A stretch of 64,000 nucleotides of DNA from Stutzerimonas stutzeri (GTDB taxonomy: Bacteria > Pseudomonadota > Gammaproteobacteria > Pseudomonadales > Pseudomonadaceae): contig NZ_JAMOIH010000005.1 in NCBI RefSeq assembly GCF_024448955.1, positions 186,001 to 250,000 on the forward strand, given 5' to 3'. Shown here one piece after another: positions 19,274 to 28,426 of this stretch. The translations under genes were made by a program, and so were the position numbers. Every line of letters starts with the position of its first letter. Positions within the stretch are counted from its first letter, which is position 1. The notes below the pieces were generated by a model. That model did no database searches. It saw nothing but the letters and a program-made list of their open reading frames with translations, and was not told the origin of the DNA.

Positions 19274-19304
19274 GAAAAAGGGCGACTTCGGTCGCCCTTT
19301 TTTG
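19274..19304 (+). terminator. rho-independent terminator of rpsA
   Basis: A ten-base stem, AAAGGGCGAC (19277-19286) and GTCGCCCTTT (19291-19300), has a TTCG loop and is flanked by A and T runs. The symmetry would also stop transcripts from the right. Confidence 0.93.
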
Positions 19305-19365
19305 TACTTCGAATAAATCGGAGATCGCGTCAATACCTTCAGGCGCATCTGTGCGCCCAAGGTAC

Positions 19366-19809
19366 TTAATGTCGATTGGTGCTGGTCGCCAGCGTCTGGT
19401 TCACTGCAAGCCAGCCGGATACGGCGTCATCGCCTGCCTGTTTGAACGCTCGTTCGAGTAGCCGTACCTGCTCTCGCCTAAGTAACTGTTCCAGCTTGGC
19501 GCCCTCTGCGGTGAAGCGCAGTATGCGCTTGCGCTTGTCGTCCTCCGCAGTTCTGCTTTCCACCAAATGCATCTCGATGAGCTGTCGTAGCGGGATATTC
19601 AGCGCCTGTTTGCTCACGCCGAGGTAGCCGAGCAGCTCCTTGATGCTGAGGTCGGGATAGCTCGCAATGAAGAAAAGAATGCGGTGATGGACCCGAGAAA
19701 GTCCGCGGCGCGCAAGCATCTCGTCTGGCTTGGCTGTGAAGGCCTGATAGCCAAGAAAGAAGCTCTCCATGATCCGGCGCTGAATTGTGCTTTTTTTTAG
19801 GTCAGTCAT
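19366..19809 (-). CDS. MarR-family transcriptional regulator
   Basis: A 147-residue protein with a MarR winged-helix fold: GLSRVHHRILFFIASYPDLSI, the recognition helix region LLGYLGVSKQALNIPLRQL, and the wing TAEDDKRKRILRFTAEG. It is divergent from an aminotransferase gene 79 bases away and probably binds in between, where a GTCA-N7-TGAC element occurs. It is also convergent with rpsA. The ligand is unknown. Confidence 0.88.
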   Translation of the reverse strand: MTDLKKSTIQRRIMESFFLGYQAFTAKPDEMLARRGLSRVHHRILFFIASYPDLSIKELLGYLGVSKQALNIPLRQLIEMHLVESRTAEDDKRKRILRFTAEGAKLEQLLRREQVRLLERAFKQAGDDAVSGWLAVNQTLATSTNRH

Positions 19810-19888
19810 ATTGACGTATTCGCAATCGCAGGCGTAATTTTGGTCAAGTAGTCTGACTTATTTTATTCCCTCTTGCATCTGGTGCCCC

Positions 19889-21055
19889 ATGGCCTTCTCC
19901 GAACGCGTCGATCGCCTGAAAAGCTCGCTGATCCGTGAAATTCTCGCCGCTGCGCAGCGTCCCGAGGTGATGTCCTTTGCCGGAGGGCTGCCGGCCGAAT
20001 CGATGCTGCCGAAGGTGGAGTGGGCGCAGATGCCGGCGACCATGGGACAGTACGGTATGAGCGAGGGAGAGCCGGCGCTGCGCGAGGCTATTGCCGCCGA
20101 AGCGCGTTCACTCGGTATCGACTGCTCGGCCAGTCAGGTTCTCATCGTCAGCGGCTCCCAGCAGACGCTGGATCTGGCATCGAAGCTATTCATCGATCGC
20201 GGTACCGAAGTGTTGCTGGAGGCGCCGACCTATCTGGCGGCGCTGCAGGCTTTCCAACTATTCGGTGCGGACTGCCTGGCGGTGCCGCAGGAAGCTGACG
20301 GGCCGTCCCTCGCTGCGCTACGCCAACGGCTGGAGCAACATAAGCCGGCTTTCGCCTACCTCATTCCAACCTTTCAGAACCCTTCAGCGGTGCGCTACAG
20401 CGAAGAAAAACGCGACGCTGTCGCGGCGCTGCTCGATGAGTTTAACGTCACTCTGATTGAGGACGAGCCTTATCGAGAGCTGGTTTTCGACGAAGGTAGC
20501 GCCAGGCCCATTGTCAGTCGCATGCGACAGGCAAGCTGGATTTACACCGGTACGGTCTCCAAAACGCTGCTTCCAGGGCTGCGGGTTGGCTATTTAATCG
20601 CAACTCCCGATCTGTTTCCTTATCTGCTACGGCTGAAGCAGTCGGCCGACTTGCATACCAACCGCATTGGTCAGTGGCAGGCATTGCAATGGCTGGGGAG
20701 CAAGCAATATGAGGCGCATCTGGTCGAGTTGCGACGTTTCTATCGTCTGCGCCGCGATGAGATGCAGGCTGCGCTCGAGGCGCATTTTGGTGATCTGGCT
20801 GATTGGCAGCTCCCGCAGGGCGGGCTGTTCTTCTGGTTGCAGCTGAAGCGTCCGGTAGATACGCGAACCCTGCTCAACTCGGCGCTGGCGCAGGACGTGG
20901 TATTCATGCCCGGAGAGCCGTTTTTCGTCGATCCCGAGCAGAACCCAGGATATCTGCGACTGAACTTCAGTCACGTCGCCCCGGAGCGCCTGGCTGAGGG
21001 CGTGCGTCGGCTGGCGAGCGTGATTCGGAGTGCCGGAATGGTCGATGCAGCGTAG
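19889..21055 (+). CDS. PLP-dependent aminotransferase (class I/II, MocR/LysN-like)
   Basis: A 388-residue fold-type I aminotransferase related to 2-aminoadipate/multifunctional aminotransferases and to the catalytic half of MocR regulators, but without a DNA-binding N-terminus. Visible are FAGGLPAESMLP near the start, YGMSEGEPALREAIA, IPTFQNPSAVRYS, the aspartate in EDEPYRELVF, and the PLP lysine in GTVSKTLLPGLRVGYL. It is divergent from the MarR regulator and followed by a GST gene 41 bases downstream. The substrate cannot be told from sequence. Confidence 0.9.
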   Translation: MAFSERVDRLKSSLIREILAAAQRPEVMSFAGGLPAESMLPKVEWAQMPATMGQYGMSEGEPALREAIAAEARSLGIDCSASQVLIVSGSQQTLDLASKLFIDRGTEVLLEAPTYLAALQAFQLFGADCLAVPQEADGPSLAALRQRLEQHKPAFAYLIPTFQNPSAVRYSEEKRDAVAALLDEFNVTLIEDEPYRELVFDEGSARPIVSRMRQASWIYTGTVSKTLLPGLRVGYLIATPDLFPYLLRLKQSADLHTNRIGQWQALQWLGSKQYEAHLVELRRFYRLRRDEMQAALEAHFGDLADWQLPQGGLFFWLQLKRPVDTRTLLNSALAQDVVFMPGEPFFVDPEQNPGYLRLNFSHVAPERLAEGVRRLASVIRSAGMVDAA

Positions 21056-21096
21056 CTTCATTTCGCGGTGATTGCGGCGCCGCACGGAGAATGGAT

Positions 21097-21702
21097 ATGG
21101 CGTACAAGGTTTATGGCGATTATCGGTCCGGCAACTGCTACAAGGTAAAGCTGATGCTGCATCTGCTCGGTCGGGAATACGAGTGGATACCGGTAGATAT
21201 TCTTCGCGGCGAAAGTCGTGAAGAGTGGTTCCGAAAAAAGAATCCTAACGGAAAGATACCGGTGCTCGAGCTGGAGGACGGTTCCTGTCTATGGGAGTCG
21301 AATGCGATTCTCAATTTTCTTGCGGAGGGAACCGAGTTCCTGCCCAAGGATGCGCGTTTGCGCACCCAGGTTCTGCAGTGGCAGTTCTTCGAGCAATACA
21401 GCCACGAGCCGTTCATTGCTGTGGCGCGGTTCATCAAGGTCTATCTGGGTTTGCCCGACGATCGTCTCGATGAATATGCTGCCAAGCAACTGGACGGCTA
21501 CCACGCGTTGGCCGTCATGGAGCAACAGCTACTGCGAACGCCGTATCTTGTTGGCAATCAGTACTCGATTGCGGATATCGCGCTGTATGCCTATACGCAC
21601 GTAGCGGAAGAGGGTGGATTCAAATTGGAGGGCTACCCGGCAATCTGCGCGTGGCTACAGCGGATCGCCAGCCATCCGCGGCACGTCGGGATGTTCGACT
21701 AA
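21097..21702 (+). CDS. glutathione S-transferase family protein
   Basis: A 201-residue cytosolic GST. The N-terminal thioredoxin-like domain (YRSGNCYKVKLMLHLLG, NPNGKIPVLELEDG, LWESNAILNFLA) is followed by an all-helical C-terminal domain with the IADIALYAYTHVA cap motif. The ATG at 21097 has GGAG seven bases upstream. The ATG at 21091 is too close to that site. The gene may share a transcript with the aminotransferase. It ends convergently with folE over a repeat. The substrate is unknown. Confidence 0.92.
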   Translation: MAYKVYGDYRSGNCYKVKLMLHLLGREYEWIPVDILRGESREEWFRKKNPNGKIPVLELEDGSCLWESNAILNFLAEGTEFLPKDARLRTQVLQWQFFEQYSHEPFIAVARFIKVYLGLPDDRLDEYAAKQLDGYHALAVMEQQLLRTPYLVGNQYSIADIALYAYTHVAEEGGFKLEGYPAICAWLQRIASHPRHVGMFD

Positions 21703-21715
21703 GGAAGACGAGAAA

Positions 21716-21789
21716 GAGGCTGGAGGCTTGAGGCTGGGCGAGAAAGCAGCTGCGCGCTGCAAGCCTCAAGCAGCAAAGAAAGCTTGAAG
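21716..21789. repeat. inverted heptad-type repeat between convergent GST and folE genes
   Basis: GAGGCTGGAGGCTTGAGGCTGG units on the left face GCTGCAAGCCTCAAGCAGC and AAAGCTTGAAGCC on the right. It is the same family as the elements at 7954, 13264, 28344 and 50321. Its position between two converging genes suggests a bidirectional terminator. Confidence 0.6.
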
Positions 21790-21809
21790 CCAGTCCAGCC
21801 TCATCTCTC

Positions 21810-22355
21810 CTATCTGACCAACCCGAGAAATTCGCTGCGGGTGGCGGCGTTTTCCCGGAACTGTCCGAGCATGACCGAGGTGACCATCGAGGAGTTCTGT
21901 TTTTCGACGCCGCGCATCATCATGCACATGTGCTGGGCTTCGATGACCACAGCAACGCCCCAGGCGCCGGTGATCTTTTGGACCGCCTCGGCAATTTCGC
22001 GGGTGAGGTTCTCTTGAATCTGCAACCGGCGAGCGTACATCTCGACGATACGCGCCACCTTCGACAATCCCAAGACCTTGCCGTTGGGCAGATAGGCAAC
22101 ATGGGCCTTGCCTATGAAGGGGAGCATGTGGTGTTCGCACAAGGAGTACAGCTCTATGTTCTTCACCAACACCATTTCGCTGTTGTCGGAGCTGAACAGC
22201 GCGCCATTGGTGACTTCTTCAAGCGTCTGCTGGTAACCCTTACATAGGTACTGCATGGCTTTGGCGGCGCGCTTGGGCGTGTCGAGCAATCCCTCGCGGG
22301 TGATGTCTTCTCCGAGCTGGCCAAGGATCTCGGTGTAATTTTGTTCCAGTGACAT
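21810..22355 (-). CDS. folE: GTP cyclohydrolase I
   Basis: A 181-residue enzyme converting GTP to 7,8-dihydroneopterin triphosphate, the first step of folate synthesis. Zinc ligands are visible in [11 protein letters not shown] (Cys, His) and in the late [12 protein letters not shown] (Cys). The [24 protein letters not shown] helix and the final LGLVR are typical. Pseudomonads often carry two folE copies, and whether this is the only one cannot be seen here. Confidence 0.97.
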   Translation of the reverse strand: MSLEQNYTEILGQLGEDITREGLLDTPKRAAKAMQYLCKGYQQTLEEVTNGALFSSDNSEMVLVKNIELYSLCEHHMLPFIGKAHVAYLPNGKVLGLSKVARIVEMYARRLQIQENLTREIAEAVQKITGAWGVAVVIEAQHMCMMMRGVEKQNSSMVTSVMLGQFRENAATRSEFLGLVR

Positions 22356-22435
22356 TGAGCTACCTGTCGGGCTTCATGTGAGCGCAAGCGCGAAGGGTAG
22401 GGTGCACCCGCCGCGCTGGCAAGGGGGAAAACAGC

Positions 22436-22464
22436 AAGCTGCACGCTACAAGCCGCAAGAATCG
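22436..22464. repeat. short copy of the intergenic heptad repeat
   Basis: CAGCAAGCTGCACGCTACAAGCCGCAAG lies between the Smr gene and folE. It is a single degenerate arm similar in composition to the longer inverted elements elsewhere in the window. Confidence 0.35.
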
Positions 22465-22507
22465 CCACGGCTCGTTTGGCTTCGCGGGCTCTGTCAGCTT
22501 GGCGCTA

Positions 22508-23065
22508 CTACTCATCCCTCCCTTCGAGCATGGTGCGTTTGAGCATCACGTAAACCGCCCCGGTGCCGCCATGTCTCGGCAGACATGAAGAAAAGCCAAG
22601 CACTTGGGCATGTTGACGCAGCCAGGTATTGACGTGGCTCTTGATCATTGGGCGTTTGCCGTCGACGCGTGCGGCCTTGCCGTGGGTGACCCGCACGCAG
22701 CGAATTTCAAACTTGCTGGCTTCGGCAAGGAAATCCCAGAGCAGCTCGCGTGCCTTCTCGACGCTCAGCCCATGCAGATCCAGGCTGCCTTCGAAGGGGA
22801 TCTGGCCGGCTTTGAGCTTGCGCATCTGGCTGTCTTGCACACCGTCGCGTGCCCAATACAGCTCGTCTTCCGCTGCGACATCGATGACGAACTGATCGGA
22901 AAGCCCATCGATGCGAATTTCGCTGTCGCTGATGACTGCGTTTGCGCGCCGAGTGGCTATCTGCGCTTTATTGCTGCGTGGTTTGCCGGTGTCGGCGCGG
23001 TCGTGTTTGATTGGCTTGACGCCATGAACGGCTGATTTGAATAGGGAAAAGTCGTCGTCTTGCAT
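22508..23065 (-). CDS. Smr-domain protein (putative DNA/RNA endonuclease, SmrA/YdaL-like)
   Basis: A 185-residue protein with a charged N-terminus and a C-terminal Smr domain (about 90-180). The LDLHGLSVEKARELLWDFL signature and RVTHGKA are followed by LPRHGGTGAVYVMLKR. Smr domains related to the MutS2 C-terminus can nick DNA or cut RNA, and the role of the short stand-alone forms is poorly known. A GGAGG ribosome site precedes the ATG. It is upstream of folE on the same strand with a 150-base gap. Confidence 0.9.
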   Translation of the reverse strand: MQDDDFSLFKSAVHGVKPIKHDRADTGKPRSNKAQIATRRANAVISDSEIRIDGLSDQFVIDVAAEDELYWARDGVQDSQMRKLKAGQIPFEGSLDLHGLSVEKARELLWDFLAEASKFEIRCVRVTHGKAARVDGKRPMIKSHVNTWLRQHAQVLGFSSCLPRHGGTGAVYVMLKRTMLEGRDE

Positions 23066-23132
23066 GGGGCCTCCGCGTTGCAGGCGATCTTACCCGAAAG
23101 CCTTCGCTTTCAACCTGCTCGAAGCGCAGAGG

Positions 23133-23450
23133 TCAGCGCTTCTTCTTCAGTCCAGGGGATAGGCTCAGTCCGCCGGGTTCACGCAACCGGCGACGCACGC
23201 GGTGTCGGATGAACAGGCCGATCACCAGCAAAGCCAGGCCAAGCACCAGTAGCGTCACTGCTTCTTCATATTCGAACGCCATGTTGGCGAAGGCTGAATG
23301 GCTGCCGAACAGAGATGCCGCACCAGATCCGGCCAGAAGCACGCCGAGGATGCTCAACAGCAGGCCCAGCATTCCGCCGAGGCGTGCGCCCCAGCTCCGT
23401 TGTTCGCGAGGACGAAGTCGGCGTGCATCGAATCCATCGGTTCGTTTCAT
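23133..23450 (-). CDS. small hypothetical membrane protein
   Basis: A 105-residue protein with a basic N-terminus, two hydrophobic segments (about residues 27-48 and 63-84) and a very basic tail ending in KKKR. The charge pattern suggests both ends are cytoplasmic. It is on the same strand as the Smr gene and about 70 bases upstream of it. No family recognised. Confidence 0.6.
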   Translation of the reverse strand: MKRTDGFDARRLRPREQRSWGARLGGMLGLLLSILGVLLAGSGAASLFGSHSAFANMAFEYEEAVTLLVLGLALLVIGLFIRHRVRRRLREPGGLSLSPGLKKKR

Positions 23451-23535
23451 TCCGGTTACCTCGTCAGAACAGGCTATGACCGGGGCAGCCCGGTCAGTTT
23501 TATTCGCGGTCAGGTAACGCTTACGGCGCGAAGGA

Positions 23536-24129
23536 TTACGCCAATGCCCCTACGTCAGCCACGCAAACAGCGAAGTTGTCCGCGAGAATGGTCATTTCCA
23601 TGCGATGCACCTGTGCCGCCTCGAGCACACCGTCTCCCATTGGCAGATCGCGGGTGGCGCAGGCTTTGTCGACGAGGGTACAGCGGTACCCATAGTCTTT
23701 CGCGGCGCGAACCGTGGTGCTCACGCTGGAGTGGGTCATGAAGCCGCAGACGATGAGGTCGAGGCGGCCATGCTGTTGCAACAGCTCGTGCAATTCAGTG
23801 CCGGCGAATGCATTGGGCAAGGTCTTGCCGATCACGGTTTCGCCGGGGAGCGGCGCGGCTTCCGGCATGATCTGGCCGCGTAGGCCCTGCGGGTCGAACA
23901 GTCCGCCTGGAATACCCAGGTGATGAACATGCACGACGGGTGCACCGGCCGCGCGTGCAGCGCTGACCAGGCTCTTGATTTCCTCCAGCGCTGAGCTCAG
24001 GTTCGGTAGCGCAAGAGTCCCTGTCCGATATTCTTCCTGAGCGTCAATGACCACAACGGTCGCATTAGCCAGAGTCGCCGGTGCATAACTGCGGCCACTG
24101 AGCTGAAGCATGGTCTGTGGCTTGGACAT
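23536..24129 (-). CDS. isochorismatase-family cysteine hydrolase
   Basis: A 197-residue cysteine hydrolase with the family triad visible: Asp in VVVIDAQEEY, Lys in GETVIGKTLPNAF and nucleophilic Cys in LIVCGFMTHSSVSTTVRAA. The ATG at 24129 (MSKPQTMLQL) is chosen because the upstream extension to 24225 has no family character. Substrates in the family include isochorismate, nicotinamide, N-carbamoylsarcosine and ureidoacrylate. The residues seen do not decide between them. Confidence 0.9.
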   Translation of the reverse strand: MSKPQTMLQLSGRSYAPATLANATVVVIDAQEEYRTGTLALPNLSSALEEIKSLVSAARAAGAPVVHVHHLGIPGGLFDPQGLRGQIMPEAAPLPGETVIGKTLPNAFAGTELHELLQQHGRLDLIVCGFMTHSSVSTTVRAAKDYGYRCTLVDKACATRDLPMGDGVLEAAQVHRMEMTILADNFAVCVADVGALA

Positions 24130-24317
24130 CACTGACTCCTTGTTTTGAGAGGGGCCTGATTGTGGCGCTAGATGACCGATATGTGAACTGCCCAAGATGA
24201 TGATTTCGCCAGCGGAGTTGCGCAATCCTGCAATAGACCCATGATCGTTCTATACGATTTGAGAAAGTCGCGAGGCCATCGGCTAAACTCTCGCGCTTTT
24301 CAGAAGGAGATGCTGCC

Positions 24318-25238
24318 GTGACCGCTTCGCCGTCCCAACTGCGCACCTTGCGCGATTACATTCGCTGGGCCGTCAGCCGCTTCCAGGCCGAACAGCTGTT
24401 CTTCGGCCACGGTACGGACAATGCGTGGGATGAAGCGCGTCAGCTGGTGCTTGGTGCCCTGCACCTGCCTTGGGAGATGGCTGACAGCTATCTCGACTGC
24501 CGGCTGGAAGATGATGAGCGGCAGCATTTGCAGGAACTGCTGCATCGTCGAATCGAGCAACGCGTGCCTACCGCTTACCTGCTGGGGCAGGCCTGGTTCT
24601 GCGGGCTGCCGTTCATTGTCGACGAGCGCGTGTTGATTCCGCGTTCACCAATCGGGCAACTGATCGATCGTCGCTTCGAACCCTGGCTGGCGCGGCCTCC
24701 GGCCCGGATTCTCGATCTGTGCACCGGCTCCGGTTGTATCGGGATTGCCTGCGCTTATGAGTTTCTCGATGCCGAAGTGGTACTGGCCGACCTGTCATTC
24801 GAGGCGCTCGAAGTGGCGAATCGCAATATCGAGCATCATGGCGTGGAGGATCGAGTCTACACCGTGCAGAGCGATGGCTTCGACGGGTTGCCCGGCCAGC
24901 GCTTCGATCTGATCGTCTCCAACCCTCCGTATGTGGATGCGGAAGACTTCGCTGACATGCCAGATGAATACCATCATGAGCCGGCCTTGGGGCTAGCCTG
25001 CGGGGATGATGGGCTGGATCTGGTGCGGCGCATGCTGGCCGAGGCGGCTGATCACCTGACCGAAACCGGCACTCTGGTTATCGAGGTAGGTAACAGCCAG
25101 GTGCATGTCGAGGCGCTTTATCCCGAGGTGAGCTTTACCTGGCTGGAATTCAGCGAAGGCGGGCATGGCGTATTTCTGCTTGCCGCCCGCCAATGCCGCG
25201 AGCATCAGGCATTGTTTCGCGAGCGCCTCAAAGGCTAG
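24318..25238 (+). CDS. prmB: 50S ribosomal protein L3 glutamine methyltransferase
   Basis: A 306-residue class I methyltransferase that methylates a glutamine of L3 using S-adenosylmethionine. It starts with GTG at 24318 after an AGAAGGAGA ribosome site. Motif I reads [18 protein letters not shown] and the substrate-glutamine motif is NPPYVDAED. The N-terminal domain is of the PrmB/HemK type. prmB lies close to aroC, as in P. aeruginosa and E. coli. Confidence 0.95.
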   Translation: MTASPSQLRTLRDYIRWAVSRFQAEQLFFGHGTDNAWDEARQLVLGALHLPWEMADSYLDCRLEDDERQHLQELLHRRIEQRVPTAYLLGQAWFCGLPFIVDERVLIPRSPIGQLIDRRFEPWLARPPARILDLCTGSGCIGIACAYEFLDAEVVLADLSFEALEVANRNIEHHGVEDRVYTVQSDGFDGLPGQRFDLIVSNPPYVDAEDFADMPDEYHHEPALGLACGDDGLDLVRRMLAEAADHLTETGTLVIEVGNSQVHVEALYPEVSFTWLEFSEGGHGVFLLAARQCREHQALFRERLKG

Positions 25239-25271
25239 AAAGCAGCGCCTCGATGTGGGGCGGCACGGGAC

Positions 25272-26075
25272 TCAGCGAGTCGCAATCCAGATCAGCAGCC
25301 CCGCCTGGAACAGTGAGAAGGCGATCAGGCAGGCAATGGTGAATCTGAGCGTGCCATCTTCCCGGCGGAACTTGTTTAGCCGCTCCTGCAGGTCGCGAAT
25401 CTTGTTTTCCTGCTCCAGCAGGTTCTGATCGGCCTGCTCCAGCATCGCGGCGGCATCCTTCAGGTCGATGATCTGGACTTTCTCCGGGTTCCAGTCGGGG
25501 CGCAGTGAGCTGACACGAGACGCGCTATAGGTTGCCTTGAGTTTGCCGGGCTCCGGATAGAGCACATCGAAGCCTTGACTCAACAAGCTCTGGTCACGGC
25601 GTAGGCGCATGTCCTCTCCGGTTATGTCCGCGGCGGAAAGGGCGCCGCCTTCGACCAGATAGTGTGCCCAGCGCTTCTGAGCCCAAAGCGCACCCTGCGC
25701 CAGCAGAAAGCGTCCTAGGCCACGGTTGACCGGTTGCATATGCAATCCGGAGTCGGGGCCGAAGCGCAGCTCCTTGGCGCGATGATCGGCCCAGACTTCC
25801 AGCGCATTGTGCTTCTTCGACAAAACCTGACCTGGTAGCCGCACGAATAGCTTCAGCAAACTCTGCTGCGGTGTATGCCGTTCGACCTGAGCCAGTTCGA
25901 CGAACCTCAGCGGCCGCGTACCGGTATCTCGATCGGTCGGAAGTGGCGCCAGGCGCAGCAGCCGGAAACGATCCGGGGCGAGTTCAGCCCAGGGATGCGG
26001 CTGCGGCGTTGTTTCAGGCGTTTTGGCCTCGCTGTCGTTAGCGGAAGGCGAGCTGTCGGTCATGTCGGCGTCCAT
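25272..26075 (-). CDS. conserved hypothetical tail-anchored protein
   Basis: A 267-residue protein with a disordered Ser/Thr/Pro N-terminus, a soluble middle region, a coiled coil (about 205-240, AAMLEQADQNLLEQENKIRDLQERLNKF) and one hydrophobic segment at the extreme C-terminus (about 246-264). There is no signal peptide, so it is probably anchored by its tail with the bulk in the cytoplasm. It is convergent with prmB and next to a secreted hydrolase. I recall the same neighbourhood (prmB, unknown, hydrolase, aroC) in P. aeruginosa. The function is unknown. Confidence 0.82.
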   Translation of the reverse strand: MDADMTDSSPSANDSEAKTPETTPQPHPWAELAPDRFRLLRLAPLPTDRDTGTRPLRFVELAQVERHTPQQSLLKLFVRLPGQVLSKKHNALEVWADHRAKELRFGPDSGLHMQPVNRGLGRFLLAQGALWAQKRWAHYLVEGGALSAADITGEDMRLRRDQSLLSQGFDVLYPEPGKLKATYSASRVSSLRPDWNPEKVQIIDLKDAAAMLEQADQNLLEQENKIRDLQERLNKFRREDGTLRFTIACLIAFSLFQAGLLIWIATR

Positions 26076-26131
26076 GGGCTCCAGGTGAGCGAGTCATTGC
26101 GTGGGCAAGGAGCGTATCGGCCGGCGCTCGG

Positions 26132-27097
26132 CTAGCTGGAGGCTGGCAATAAGCCATTCCTGTGCAGAAACTGGCTGATCCGCTCCGCCAGCGCATAGGC
26201 GATCGGCAGCTCGGGCTGGTTGTAGGAGGCGGTTTGCTCGTTGCGGTCCATCGGCACGATGCGCAGTACGTGGTTCATCCCCTCAATCAGCGCCAGCTCG
26301 GCGTCCCCTCGGGCGCGCTGTAAGGCTTCGGCATCTTCCTGCTCGACCTGGATGTCATGGGTGCCCTGGATGATCAGGGCCGGTACGGTCGTGTTGGCGA
26401 ATGCCTCTGCCGGATCCTGGCCGAACAGGGAGATTAAATACGGCTGCACGCTTGGGCGGAACAAGATATGCAGCGCATCGGGCACTTGCTCATGCATTCG
26501 TCCCGCCTTGAGTTCGTCGATCAGGTAATGCGCGGTTGCCAGCAACGGCGGCGGCGGGCGGCCCTGGAGTTGTTCACGTAGCAGCAGGTCGATGGGACGG
26601 CCGCTGCCGGCAATGCTGATCAGTGCGTCGGGCTCGGCGACAGACGTGGCCAGACTGGCGATCAGCGCGCCCTCGCTGTGGCCGATCAGCACGACAGCAG
26701 AGAAGCGCGGGTCGGCTTTCAACATCTGTATCCACGCCGCCGCATCCGCAACGTAGCGTTCCACGTGCAGTTGCCTTTCGTCTGGGGCGACCGCAAGGCT
26801 TTGCCCGACGCCCCGTTTGTCATAGCGCAGACTGGCAATGCCGTGCTTGGCCAGCGATCGAGCCAGCCGCTTGAGGCTGTCGTTGTGGGCCATTGGGCTA
26901 TTGCCGTTGCGGTCGGTGGGGCCCGACCCGGCAATCAGCAGCGCGACCGGTATAGGTTCGGCGCTTTTGGGAAGCAGCAGGGTGCCATGTAGACGACCTT
27001 CCGGCACTTGCACCGTAACGGCCCGATTCAGCAGCTTCTGAGCTTGGATATGTGGAGCAAGCATGGCGAGAAGAACAAACAGGAAGAGCGTGCGCAT
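26132..27097 (-). CDS. secreted alpha/beta hydrolase
   Basis: A 321-residue serine hydrolase. The start at 27097 gives a clean signal peptide (MRTLFLFVLLAMLAPHIQAQ). The in-frame ATG at 27178 would place 27 extra residues in front of it. Marks are the oxyanion region LLIAGSGPTDRNGN, the nucleophile elbow VVLIGHSEGALIAS, a late Asp (QGTHDIQVE) and His (GMNHVLR). It is likely periplasmic. It resembles the S9/DUF1100-type hydrolases; the substrate is unknown. Confidence 0.88.
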   Translation of the reverse strand: MRTLFLFVLLAMLAPHIQAQKLLNRAVTVQVPEGRLHGTLLLPKSAEPIPVALLIAGSGPTDRNGNSPMAHNDSLKRLARSLAKHGIASLRYDKRGVGQSLAVAPDERQLHVERYVADAAAWIQMLKADPRFSAVVLIGHSEGALIASLATSVAEPDALISIAGSGRPIDLLLREQLQGRPPPPLLATAHYLIDELKAGRMHEQVPDALHILFRPSVQPYLISLFGQDPAEAFANTTVPALIIQGTHDIQVEQEDAEALQRARGDAELALIEGMNHVLRIVPMDRNEQTASYNQPELPIAYALAERISQFLHRNGLLPASS

Positions 27098-27251
27098 GAG
27101 TAGGATCAACCATCGGCGAAGCGGATTGGATGCGATGAGAAGCACTTGGTTCGCCTGTCGATCATTATGCGCAGCCACCGAAGCAGTGAAACCTGCGGCG
27201 GCTCGGGTATACTTCCGCCCCCTTGTTTAGGTCGATCGCGGAGCGCCCTGC

Positions 27252-28343
27252 ATGTCCGGCAATACATACGGCAAGCTGTTCACTGTCACCACAGCTGGTG
27301 AAAGTCACGGTCCGGCGCTGGTCGCGATCGTCGATGGTTGCCCGCCGGGGTTGGAATTGACCGTCGCCGACCTTCAGCGCGACCTCGACCGGCGTAAGCC
27401 CGGTACCAGCCGGCACACAACCCAACGACAGGAAGCCGACGAGGTCGAGATTCTCTCCGGCGTATTCGAAGGGCGCACCACCGGTTGCCCGATCGGCCTG
27501 CTGATCCGTAACACAGACCAGAAGTCCAAGGACTACTCTGCGATCAAAGATCAGTTCCGCCCGGCTCATGCCGACTACAGCTACCACCACAAGTATGGTC
27601 TGCGCGACTACCGCGGCGGCGGACGCAGCTCGGCGCGTGAAACCGCGATGCGCGTAGCGGCCGGCGCCATCGCTAAGAAGTACCTGGCGACTCTCGGCAT
27701 TCAGGTGCGCGGCTACATGAGTCAGCTAGGTCCAATCGAGATCCCTTTCAAGACCTGGAATAGCGTCGAGCAGAACGCGTTCTTCAGCCCCGATCCAGAC
27801 AAGGTGCCGGAGCTCGAGGCTTATATGGATCAACTGCGTCGCGATCAGGATTCGGTCGGTGCGAAGATTTCCGTCGTTGTCGAAGGCGTACCGCCAGGGC
27901 TTGGCGAGCCGATTTTCGATCGCCTGGACGCTGACCTGGCCCATGCGCTGATGAGCATCAACGCCGTCAAGGGCGTGGAGATCGGTGCCGGTTTCGCCAG
28001 CGTTTCCCAGCGCGGTACCGAACATCGCGACGAGATGACTCCGGAGGGTTTCTTGTCCAACAACGCCGGCGGCGTGCTCGGCGGAATCTCCAGCGGCCAG
28101 CCGATCATCGCCCATCTGGCGCTCAAGCCGACCTCAAGCATCACCACGCCCGGCCGCTCGATCGACATCGACGGCAACCCGGTCGATGTCATCACCAAAG
28201 GCCGCCACGACCCCTGCGTAGGCATCCGTGCCACGCCCATCGCAGAAGCGATGATGGCCATCGTCCTGCTGGACCACCTGTTGCGGCATCGTGGTCAGAA
28301 TGCCGGTGTGCGGGTGACGACTCCGGTGTTAGGGCAGCGATGA
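27252..28343 (+). CDS. aroC: chorismate synthase
   Basis: A 363-residue FMN-dependent enzyme making chorismate from EPSP, the last step of the shikimate pathway and the direct sequel to the aroA part of the fusion at 14473. Signatures present are [59 protein letters not shown] and the late [11 protein letters not shown] block. It is followed by a repeat and an MFS gene. Confidence 0.98.
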   Translation: MSGNTYGKLFTVTTAGESHGPALVAIVDGCPPGLELTVADLQRDLDRRKPGTSRHTTQRQEADEVEILSGVFEGRTTGCPIGLLIRNTDQKSKDYSAIKDQFRPAHADYSYHHKYGLRDYRGGGRSSARETAMRVAAGAIAKKYLATLGIQVRGYMSQLGPIEIPFKTWNSVEQNAFFSPDPDKVPELEAYMDQLRRDQDSVGAKISVVVEGVPPGLGEPIFDRLDADLAHALMSINAVKGVEIGAGFASVSQRGTEHRDEMTPEGFLSNNAGGVLGGISSGQPIIAHLALKPTSSITTPGRSIDIDGNPVDVITKGRHDPCVGIRATPIAEAMMAIVLLDHLLRHRGQNAGVRVTTPVLGQR

Positions 28344-28426
28344 GCTTGAAGCTGGACGCTCGAAGCCGGAAATAGGAATTCCATCCTAACGCCACGGTTT
28401 CGCTTCCAGCTTCTGGCTTTCAGCTT
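28344..28426. repeat. inverted heptad-type repeat between aroC and MFS gene
   Basis: GCTTGAAGCTGGACGCTCGAAGCCGGAA (from 28347) faces CGCTTCCAGCTTCTGGCTTTCAGCTT (to 28426). The right arm fills the space where a ribosome site for the MFS gene would be expected. Confidence 0.65.

Noticed and set aside
17450..19360. 636-codon open frame on the minus strand across rpsA
   Set aside because: It is antisense to the whole of ribosomal protein S1. High-GC genes with strong third-position bias leave the opposite strand open, and the translation has no family features.
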